Source: Clostridiales bacterium
GTDB lineage: Bacteria; Bacillota; Clostridia; Tissierellales; Sedimentibacteraceae
Length of the DNA stretch: 5,896 nt
NCBI GenBank assembly: GCA_003457065.1
Contig: DMJQ01000097.1
Location: forward strand, 2,304-8,199
Reading direction: 5' to 3'
The position numbers were made by a program, and so were the translations under genes. Shown piece by piece: positions 1-4,950 of the stretch (positions within the stretch are counted from its first letter, which is position 1; every line of letters begins with the position of its first letter). The notes beneath the pieces were generated by a model. That model ran no database searches, was not told the DNA's origin, and saw nothing but the letters and a program-made list of their open reading frames with translations.

Positions 1-1
1 C

Positions 2-493
2 AACTGCGCGGCGCCTTACGGTCACAGGCTTTTGGATATAAGCCGTGAAAATTCATTCATATACAGGTATTTTATAAAGGAAGGGATAACTTCCGTAAGG
101 CCGGGATGGCTCAGATTTAATATTCACTACGTCATGACTGAGGACGAAGTTGATTTTATTTGTAATGCGGTGGAGTTTGTGGCAGATTACGGATATCTTT
201 TTCTCGTCGATTATGTTATCAACCTGAAAACAGGCAGGTGGAGACACAGATCAAATAATGTAAAATACAGTATAATTGACAGCTTCGGCATAGAGGAGAG
301 CATAAAATTCATTCATAGCGGCACAAGCGAAGGAAAGACCGAAAGCATAAATCCGAAAGATGAATATGGCAGATATATGGCAGAGGCGGAAAAATATGCG
401 CAGCAGTTAAAGGCGGGACAGCACGTTGAACTTAAATCATTCGAAGAAGAAGGCATCGGATGGTTTTATTTTATAAACACAGAAAAAGAATAA
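2..493 (+). CDS. Class V aminotransferase-fold PLP enzyme, C-terminal part (start outside window)
   Basis: The reading frame is open from the first bases to TAA at 491-493, giving 163 residues that begin NCAAPYGHRLL. The TTG at 32 sits inside conserved sequence, so I do not take it as the start. The order APYGHRLL, then a VRPGWLRFNIHY stretch, then VDFICNAVEFVADYGYLFL, then a short acidic-aromatic tail matches the C-terminal small domain of NifS/SufS-like class V PLP enzymes (cysteine desulfurase or selenocysteine lyase-like proteins). The PLP-binding lysine and most of the active site lie upstream of the window, so the substrate cannot be stated. The Cys near the start (NC-A-A-PYGH) falls where relatives have a short cysteine-containing loop before the PYGH motif. 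The gene ends 22 bp before the left target duplication of the insertion sequence, so the insertion did not break it. The family call is fairly sure; the exact reaction is unknown. Confidence 0.8.
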   Translation, partial: NCAAPYGHRLLDISRENSFIYRYFIKEGITSVRPGWLRFNIHYVMTEDEVDFICNAVEFVADYGYLFLVDYVINLKTGRWRHRSNNVKYSIIDSFGIEESIKFIHSGTSEGKTESINPKDEYGRYMAEAEKYAQQLKAGQHVELKSFEEEGIGWFYFINTEKE

Positions 494-515
494 TGGCTGC
501 GGCTATGAAAGATTG

Positions 516-525
516 TTATATCGTG
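516..525. repeat. Target site duplication, left copy
   Basis: TTATATCGTG lies directly outside the left inverted repeat and is repeated exactly at 1807-1816 outside the right one. A 10-bp duplication is in the range expected for ISAs1-family insertions (8-10 bp). The perfect match suggests a fairly recent insertion with no later rearrangement between the ends. Confidence 0.93.
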
Positions 526-543
526 CACGACAAACGCATGAAT
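526..543 (+). repeat. Terminal inverted repeat, left (IRL)
   Basis: CACGACAAACGCATGAAT is the exact reverse complement of 1789-1806. The match ends at this point: the next bases inward differ (T after GAAT on the left, G on the right). The outer boundary is fixed by the start of the target duplication. Confidence 0.93.
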
Positions 544-571
544 TAAGAAAAAGTAACAAATAAAAAAAGGC

Positions 572-613
572 TTTTTTTGGAAGAGAAAATAAGGTATAAT
601 CATTCCAAAGGGG
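572..613 (+). promoter_or_regulatory. Probable transposase promoter -10 box and ribosome binding site
   Basis: A perfect TATAAT lies at 595-600. At a 17-bp spacing upstream there is only a T-run (572-577), so the -35 box is poor and the promoter is probably weak, as is common for transposases. AAAGGGG at 607-613 is a purine-rich ribosome binding site about 10 nt before the ATG at 624. Transcription would begin only a few bases before the ribosome binding site, giving a very short leader. Confidence 0.5.
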
Positions 614-623
614 ATGATATAAA

Positions 624-1730
624 ATGTACGAAACATTAAAATATTTAGAAGAAGTAATAGATTTAAGGCAAGAGAAAAAAATACGGCATAAAATGAGTGA
701 TATAATAGCATTGGTATTTTTTGCAATGTTGGCAAATGCAAATGAATGGGTGGAAATCGAGATATTTGGAAAAGAGCATAAGCAGTTTTTGCAAGAATAT
801 TTAGAGCTTCCAAATGGAATACCTTCGCATGACACGATTCAACGTGTATTTGCAATGGTATCACCAGAATTTTTACAAAAATTCCAAGCATTATGGAATA
901 AAATGCTAAATAGTGACGAAGGAGAAAAAGTAAAAAAGATTTTAGCAATTGATGGCAAAACGCAATGTGGCAATGGCAATAAAAATCAAAAAAAAAATCA
1001 TATAGTAAGTGCAGTAGACGAAAATGGCTTTTGTCTTGGAGAGAAAAGAGTAAATGAAAAATCCAATGAAATCACTGCTATTCCTAAATTGCTGGATGAT
1101 TTAAATGTTAAGGGGCATATAATTACAACCGATGCCATGGGAACACAGATTGAAATTGTGAAGAAAATACGGAAAAAACGTGCCGATTATGTTCTATCCC
1201 TGAAAGGGAATCAAGGCATCCTGCACGAGGATGTGAAACAGTACTTTGATGATTCTGAATTATTGGCACAGTGTGAATATACAAAAACAATAGAGAAAGC
1301 ACGCAGTGGCATTGAAAAGCGTGAATATTGGCAAACAGACGATATAAAATGGTTGGAGCAGAAGAAGGATTGGGCAGGTTTGAAAACAATTGCCATGACA
1401 CGCAATACTATAGTCAAGGATGACGTAGAAACAACAGAAATTCGATACTTCATAAGCAGCCTGCCGCTGGATGTGAAGGAAATTGCGAGAGCTATACGAG
1501 GACACTGGATGGTTGAAAGCTATCACTGGCATTTGGACGTAACATTCCGCGAGGATGATAACCGCACTCTTGAAAAGCAGGCTTCTTTTAATTTGAATAT
1601 CATAAGAAAACTTGCACTAAATGTTTTGAAGATATATGAAGCAGGTAAAAAGCCTATGAGCCTTAAATTAAAGCGTTTTGCTATTTGTACTAATCCTGAG
1701 AATCATTTAGAAAATATTATGAATTTGTAA
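624..1730 (+). CDS. ISAs1-family DDE transposase
   Basis: This 368-aa protein is intact from ATG to TAA and near the usual length for the family. Residues about 5-90 form the small helical domain that precedes the catalytic domain in ISAs1 transposases (MSDIIALVFFAMLANANEW, then GIPSHDTIQRVF). The RNase H-like catalytic domain follows. Likely catalytic residues are D110 in LAIDGKT, D170 in ITTDAMGTQ and E298 in GHWMVESYHWHLDV, with the family's FREDDN just after. It would cut the inverted repeats and join the element to new target DNA. No frameshift or internal stop is seen, so it may still be active. It is the only gene inside the element. Family assignment rests on motif recognition. Confidence 0.95.
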   Translation: MYETLKYLEEVIDLRQEKKIRHKMSDIIALVFFAMLANANEWVEIEIFGKEHKQFLQEYLELPNGIPSHDTIQRVFAMVSPEFLQKFQALWNKMLNSDEGEKVKKILAIDGKTQCGNGNKNQKKNHIVSAVDENGFCLGEKRVNEKSNEITAIPKLLDDLNVKGHIITTDAMGTQIEIVKKIRKKRADYVLSLKGNQGILHEDVKQYFDDSELLAQCEYTKTIEKARSGIEKREYWQTDDIKWLEQKKDWAGLKTIAMTRNTIVKDDVETTEIRYFISSLPLDVKEIARAIRGHWMVESYHWHLDVTFREDDNRTLEKQASFNLNIIRKLALNVLKIYEAGKKPMSLKLKRFAICTNPENHLENIMNL

Positions 1731-1788
1731 CTTAAACTGGCTCATATTTTTTTAAATTTAATCTTTAAATAGTTTAATTGTGAAACTC

Positions 1789-1806
1789 ATTCATGCGTTT
1801 GTCGTG
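1789..1806 (-). repeat. Terminal inverted repeat, right (IRR)
   Basis: ATTCATGCGTTTGTCGTG is the perfect reverse complement of 526-543, lying 58 bp after the transposase stop codon. With the left repeat it fixes both ends of the insertion sequence. Confidence 0.93.
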
Positions 1807-1816
1807 TTATATCGTG
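1807..1816. repeat. Target site duplication, right copy
   Basis: TTATATCGTG is the exact second copy of 516-525 and directly abuts the right inverted repeat. Confidence 0.93.
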
Positions 1817-1825
1817 CGTTCATAA

Positions 1826-1854
1826 TTGCATTTAACGGCTGTGAATGTTAAAAT
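1826..1854 (+). promoter_or_regulatory. Candidate sigma-A-type promoter for the activase operon
   Basis: TTGCAT at 1826-1831, a 17-bp spacer and TAAAAT at 1849-1854. The -10 is extended, with TG at 1846-1847 one base before the hexamer. The -35 matches consensus at only three of six positions, so the extended -10 would carry most of the strength. It begins 10 bp outside the right target duplication, so it belongs to the host and survived the insertion. It gives the activase a start independent of the upstream PLP gene. Confidence 0.5.
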
Positions 1855-1884
1855 AAAAATGAATGAACAGACAAAATAACGGAC

Positions 1885-1890
1885 AAGGAG
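1885..1890 (+). promoter_or_regulatory. Ribosome binding site of the activase
   Basis: AAGGAG lies 7 nt before the ATG at 1898, which is near-ideal spacing and supports that start codon. Confidence 0.8.
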
Positions 1891-1897
1891 CATTATT

Positions 1898-2653
1898 ATG
1901 TATTGTGTTGGTATAGATATAGGTTCTGCCGCAGCCAAAGTAATTGTAATGTCAGAAGATGACAGGAAAATACTGCATCACCTGCTGATGCCCACGGGAT
2001 GGAGCAGCAAGGAGACGGCGTTAAGTATACAAAACTGGTTAAAAGACAGGTTCATCACATCAGATAATTCTCATATAACAGCCACGGGGTACGGAAGAGT
2101 TTCCGTGCCATATGCGGACAAGGTCATAACCGAAATAACTTGTCACGGAAGGGGCGCTTATTATCTGAACGGAACGGACTGCACCGTAATAGACATAGGC
2201 GGTCAGGACACAAAGATAATTTCTGTAAAAAACGGAGCTGTATCAAATTTTATCATGAATGATAAATGTTCTGCAGGGACAGGCCGTTTTTTAGAAATAA
2301 TGGCAAATACACTGGGAGTTAATCTCGAGGAAATTTTTGAACTGGCAGAGAAGGGAAAAGAAGTCTTAATAAGTTCAATGTGTACCGTGTTTGCGGAATC
2401 GGAAGTTATCAGTCTAATCGGAAACGGAAGACCTAAGGAAGATATCGCATGGGGTGTGGTCAATTCTATCGTGAATAAAGTCTGCACTTTAAGCACTAAA
2501 TTAAATTCCGAAAACGATAAATTCTTTTTAACAGGGGGCTTTTGTGAGAGCAGGTATATGTGCGAACAACTGAGCGGCAAACTTAAAAAGCCGGTTAATT
2601 CAAATCCTATGGCACGTTATGCCGGAGCTATAGGTGCGGCACTTTCAAGGTAG
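1898..2653 (+). CDS. 2-hydroxyacyl-CoA dehydratase activase (BadF/BcrA/HgdC-type ATPase)
   Basis: This 251-aa protein is about the usual length of HgdC-like activators and appears complete. It has the ASKHA nucleotide-binding fold: phosphate-1 motif GIDIGSAAAK (residues 5-14), a TATGYGR segment (61-67), phosphate-2 motif VIDIGGQDTK (97-106) and a C-terminal LTGGF-type adenosine motif (211-215). C124 (NDKCSAGTGRF) and C162 (SSMCTVFAESEV) match the two cysteines that, one from each subunit pair, hold a [4Fe-4S] cluster across the dimer interface in this family. Known relatives couple ATP hydrolysis to transfer of one low-potential electron to a dehydratase or a double-cubane protein in the cytoplasm. 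The partner gene follows after 8 bp, as in an operon, but is damaged. All diagnostic residues of the activase are present. Confidence 0.93.
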   Translation: MYCVGIDIGSAAAKVIVMSEDDRKILHHLLMPTGWSSKETALSIQNWLKDRFITSDNSHITATGYGRVSVPYADKVITEITCHGRGAYYLNGTDCTVIDIGGQDTKIISVKNGAVSNFIMNDKCSAGTGRFLEIMANTLGVNLEEIFELAEKGKEVLISSMCTVFAESEVISLIGNGRPKEDIAWGVVNSIVNKVCTLSTKLNSENDKFFLTGGFCESRYMCEQLSGKLKKPVNSNPMARYAGAIGAALSR

Positions 2654-2661
2654 GCGGTAAT

Positions 2662-3674
2662 ATGGATATCAAATTGCAATGTCAACTGGGAGAATTTAAA
2701 GATATGAGGCATAACGCTTTTATCAAAGCTTTGGAATTGAAAAGTGAAGGAAAGCATATTGCCGGAATTTACGGTGTAAATATACCGAGAGAAATATTGT
2801 GGGCGATGGATATTGTGCCGATAAATATATTTGGAATCGACGGCTCAAATATTGAGGCACCAGAAAAGCATATGATAAAGAAAGCTGCTCACTGCTGAAA
2901 GCAAGCTATGGTTATGTAATAACAGACAGATGTCCTTTTTCTCATTTTGCAGATATTATTGTCGGAACGGATTATTGCCGTGATAAGGAACGCATGATTT
3001 ACAAACTGGAAAATATAAAGAAAACTTACATAATAAAAGAACATAAAAATGAGCATGACCTGATGATTGAATATGAAAATTTCATATATTTCCTGCAGCA
3101 GGAGTTCAGCGTCAGGCTGGATGAAGATAAGCTTGTTAGTGTTGTTGAAAAAATTAATGCAGTAAGTAAGCTTATTCGTGAAATCACGGATATTTATATG
3201 CACCATCCGGATATGATGGGGTGTGATGATTTAACGTACATAATTTACGGCAGCCAGTTTATTTTTGATTTGGACGAGCGTTTGGATAAACTCTGTCAGC
3301 TGAGGGACACGCTTGACAGTGAGCTGCCTGAATCAGCACCTGTCAGCAAGGGCAGCGTATTAATAACAGGAGCACCTCTGGCTGTTTTAAATGATGAAAT
3401 TACCGAACCGCTGTCATCCGTGAATAAGGCAGTCATCGCGCTGTCTTGCTGTGAAGGTGAAAATTATAATATTGTGAATGAAGGCAGAAATTTGTATTCC
3501 GGACTGGCACGGAAATATCTGGCTGAAAGCTGCCATGAGAACTTAGACAGCATTATTTCCGAATATAAAATAGAAACAATAATAAATGCGGATATTAAGG
3601 GATGCAGGGGGACGGGGTTAGTGTCATCCGCTAAAGATATAAAAGTCAATAATGTAAAATTTATTTTTCCCTAA
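2662..3674 (+). pseudogene. 2-hydroxyacyl-CoA dehydratase / double-cubane-type subunit, frameshifted and short at the C-terminus
   Basis: The first frame runs from ATG 2662 to TGA at 2896-2898 (78 codons). The conserved continuation is in another frame from about 2883 to TAA at 3672-3674. Switching frame at 2883 gives KKSCSLLKASYGYVITDRCPF, which restores the family's cluster-cysteine segment (relatives read C-P-L-I-K-S-S-Y-G). One lost A in the AAAGC stretch at 2881-2885 explains it. The joined product would be 337 aa with cysteines at C76, C91 and C106 (GTDYC), plausible iron-sulfur ligands. The N-terminal segment GIYGVNIPREILWAMDIVPI is the usual entry to the first Rossmann-like domain. 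The product stops at NNVKFIFP, about where relatives continue for roughly 25-40 more residues, so it is probably truncated as well. The gene follows the activase by 8 bp. The family is clear, but it could be a two-subunit dehydratase component or a stand-alone double-cubane reductase; the substrate is unknown. A base-call error cannot be excluded. Confidence 0.85.
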
Positions 3675-3697
3675 TTAGCGAATAATAAAATATTTTC

Positions 3698-4012
3698 ATG
3701 GAACAGCACGACCAGTTGTGTGAGGTATTGCCGGAGGCATTCGGTGATGTATATTTGACTCAGGATAACCGTCCGGAATCAATGGACTATTATAACTTTG
3801 TAGTATCTGAAATTCATGGAGTTCGCCCGGCAGAGCTCATCGAGCATCAGAAAAAGGGCGGAAAAGTCTTCGGAACATTCTGTGTTTATGTCCCGGATGA
3901 AATCGTTTTTGCAGCAGGCGCCATTGCGACGGGATTATGCGGCGGCTCCCAATTCTGGGTTCTCGGAGGTGAAAAGGTACTGCCCACAAGCACATGTCCT
4001 CTGATAAATTAA
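3698..4012 (+). pseudogene. N-terminal fragment of a second 2-hydroxyacyl-CoA dehydratase / double-cubane-type subunit
   Basis: The 104 codons match the N-terminal part of the family. After a helical lead-in comes KKGGKVFGTFCVYVPDEIVF (residues 52-71), then AAGAIATGLCGGS (72-84), then EKVLPTSTCPLI (92-103). Relatives continue CPLIKSSFGF, but here the frame reads CPLIN and stops at 4010-4012. The AT-rich DNA that follows (4013-4133) shows no trace of the missing 250-300 residues in any + frame that I could follow. C62, C81 and C100 are kept. No ribosome binding site precedes ATG 3698, and two in-frame TAA codons lie just upstream (3683-3688), so translation is doubtful. It is more typical of the GLCGGS double-cubane group than the preceding gene and does not look like a simple duplicate of it. 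Most likely a deletion remnant. Confidence 0.8.
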
Positions 4013-4098
4013 TTCATATAATACTAAATATATTAATGACAGATTCGATTTATGATTGGCTTAAAATATGCGGTTCTTAAATTGATTTTAAAAGAATA

Positions 4099-4130
4099 TA
4101 TAATTAATGTAGAAAACGTATTCTGGAGGT
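4099..4130 (+). promoter_or_regulatory. Possible -10 box and ribosome binding site of the DUF3841-like gene
   Basis: TATAAT at 4099-4104 lies in an AT-rich stretch without a convincing -35 at 16-18 bp spacing, so the promoter is tentative. GGAGGT at 4125-4130 is a strong ribosome binding site but is unusually close (3 nt) to ATG 4134. Confidence 0.4.
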
Positions 4131-4133
4131 TGT

Positions 4134-4718
4134 ATGGAAAACCCGGCTGAAAAAGTTATTTTATGGACCAGGCAGCACGTAAAAAGTCTGGAAGAATTAC
4201 AGAATAACGGTGTTGTAAGAATAAGCAGAAAACATCTGGAAGATAAATTTGACGAAATTACAGATTACATAGCATATTTGTATAAATGGTTTGTTAATGC
4301 TGCGGAAAAAACAGTTCAAAGACCTGACGGAGTTGAATTTCCCATCTGGTGTTCGGTGAGTGAGGAAAATATGCTCAGACCAACTGTTGATCAGGTTGTT
4401 TATGTGCTGGAAGTTGATAAAAAAGAAATTGCCTATTTTGACGGAATGAAGTGGGATTACGTGTTGAACCATCACTACATACCCAGAAATGAAAAAGATG
4501 CCGATGAATATGCAAAAGAGTTGGAAGCAAAAGGATTTGACAATTCATTTTCATTCATAAATGAAAGAACCGCACATTTTTATCCTGAAGAAAGAAAAAA
4601 AGTTATGGACAGTTGGCACAGAATTTTTGAAATAGATGAATGGGATATATTCAGAATTCAGGCAAACATATGGGAAATCAGGCCTGAAATGATTAGGGAT
4701 ATATTGTATTATAAATGA
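4134..4718 (+). CDS. DUF3841-like protein of unknown function
   Basis: This 194-aa protein is soluble, acidic and aromatic-rich, with no signal peptide or membrane segment. Segments that look family-like are ILWTRQH (9-15), YLYKWF (48-53), RPDGVEFPIWCS (63-74), a two-strand stretch VVYVLEVDKKEIAYFDGMKWDYVLN (88-112 in outline), MDSWHRIFEI (158-167) and QANIWEIRPEMI (176-187). From memory these match the DUF3841 family of Firmicutes, in which no function is established to my knowledge. The strong GGAGGT site supports ATG 4134. The gene stands alone: 121 bp follow the preceding gene stub, and an independent promoter starts just downstream. It has no evident link to the dehydratase block. The assignment is by recalled motifs only. 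Confidence 0.75.
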   Translation: MENPAEKVILWTRQHVKSLEELQNNGVVRISRKHLEDKFDEITDYIAYLYKWFVNAAEKTVQRPDGVEFPIWCSVSEENMLRPTVDQVVYVLEVDKKEIAYFDGMKWDYVLNHHYIPRNEKDADEYAKELEAKGFDNSFSFINERTAHFYPEERKKVMDSWHRIFEIDEWDIFRIQANIWEIRPEMIRDILYYK

Positions 4719-4738
4719 TGCTTTGTAAAAATATGTCA

Positions 4739-4767
4739 TTGACTTCATGGCTTGTATATGCTATATT
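4739..4767 (+). promoter_or_regulatory. Strong sigma-A-type promoter of the uracil permease unit
   Basis: TTGACT at 4739-4744, an exact 17-bp spacer and TATATT at 4762-4767. The -10 is extended, with TG at 4759-4760 one base before the hexamer. This is the best promoter in the window. Transcription should begin near 4774, leaving a leader of about 177 nt that contains the attenuator described below. The first -35 base is 20 bp after the preceding stop codon. Confidence 0.8.
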
Positions 4768-4779
4768 ATATAAAAAATA

Positions 4780-4812
4780 ATCTTTAACTCGGTACCGTGA
4801 TGCCGTCAAGAT
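4780..4812 (+). promoter_or_regulatory. PyrR-binding anti-antiterminator hairpin
   Basis: The RNA folds as a lower stem AUCUU/AAGAU (4780-4784 with 4808-4812), an asymmetric internal loop UAACU (4785-4789) opposite UC (4806-4807), an upper stem CGGUA/UGCCG (4790-4794 with 4801-4805, including one U-G pair) and a hexaloop CCGUGA (4795-4800). This matches the PyrR binding loop of Firmicute pyr operons: hexaloop CNGNGA, a U-G pair at the fourth upper-stem position, and UAA in the 5' side of the internal loop. In that system PyrR with UMP holds this hairpin closed, which frees the terminator. Its position between a strong promoter and an intrinsic terminator ahead of a uracil permease fits. The pyrR gene itself is not in the window. 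Confidence 0.85.
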
Positions 4813-4854
4813 GTGAATATCTCTGTTTTTAATGTGTATAATAATCCTGACGGT
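4802..4854 (+). promoter_or_regulatory. Antiterminator pairing that competes with both hairpins
   Basis: GCCGUCA at 4802-4808 can pair over 7 bp with UGACGGU at 4848-4854 (one G-U pair). The 5' arm takes over the 3' side of the PyrR hairpin, and the 3' arm takes the last two bases of the terminator's left arm and part of its loop. The three structures are therefore mutually exclusive in the way expected for pyr attenuation: without bound PyrR this pairing forms and transcription reads through. Confidence 0.75.
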
Positions 4855-4872
4855 CGGTCCAGGATTTTTTTT
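4843..4872 (+). terminator. Intrinsic terminator of the permease attenuator
   Basis: AATCCTG at 4843-4849 pairs perfectly with CAGGATT at 4860-4866 across a 10-nt loop, and the transcript then runs through eight Ts (4865-4872). It lies about 70 nt into the leader and before the permease start. It could also end any read-through from the DUF3841-like gene. Confidence 0.87.
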
Positions 4873-4940
4873 ATGCCTCAGCTACGTTACTGCCTCATGG
4901 GGGAGAACAGTCTGCAGGTAAAAGCAATAATTTAATTTAC

Positions 4941-4945
4941 GGAGG
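4941..4945 (+). promoter_or_regulatory. Ribosome binding site of the uracil permease
   Basis: GGAGG lies 5 nt before ATG 4951 and decides that start. The stretch 4873-4940 between terminator and ribosome binding site has a weak possible stem (4887-4893 with 4914-4921) but nothing I recognise. Confidence 0.8.
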
Positions 4946-4950
4946 TAGTT

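Larger units (their letters stand above)
526..1806 (+). mobile_element. Complete ISAs1-family insertion sequence
   Basis: This 1,281-bp element has perfect 18-bp terminal inverted repeats starting CACGACAAACGC, a 10-bp direct target duplication and one intact transposase gene of 368 codons filling most of its length. The family is assigned from the transposase: an N-terminal domain of the type found before ISAs1 DDE domains, and a C-terminal HWxVES-HWxLDV-F-ED signature. The element sits in the intergenic gap between the PLP enzyme gene and the activase operon. Removing it and one target copy leaves a 113-bp gap between those two genes. It interrupts no gene, and the candidate activase promoter (1826-1854) remains intact 20 bp beyond its right end. 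Confidence 0.95.

Noticed and set aside
32..34. TTG start codon for the first gene
   Set aside because: The frame is open to the window edge and the codons before it (NCAAPYGHRL) are conserved family sequence; there is no ribosome binding site.
562..578. A7/T7 inverted repeat with GGC loop before the transposase
   Set aside because: The stem is purely A-T with no following T-run, so it does not qualify as an intrinsic terminator; in an AT-rich region it may be chance.
466..948. Reverse-strand open frame across the start of the insertion sequence
   Set aside because: It overlaps the well-supported transposase in antisense, is biased to Phe/Leu/Ile as the shadow of A-rich sense codons, and matches no family I know.
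2876..2900. Programmed -1 ribosomal frameshift in the first subunit gene
   Set aside because: The bases ATA AAG AAA GCT do not form an X-XXY-YYZ slippery heptamer, and I see no strong stem just downstream. A lost A explains the shift more simply.
3816..4004. Small + strand open frame overlapping the second subunit fragment
   Set aside because: It is out of frame with the clearly conserved family sequence at the same place and has no recognisable features.
4887..4921. Second hairpin in the permease leader (TTACTGC with GCA-G-GTAA)
   Set aside because: It is short, has a bulge and a poor interior, and resembles no known regulatory element; not enough to call.
4774..4950. Purine riboswitch upstream of the NCS2 permease
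   Set aside because: None of the purine aptamer's conserved junction and loop sequences are present. The leader fits a PyrR hairpin with terminator and antiterminator instead.
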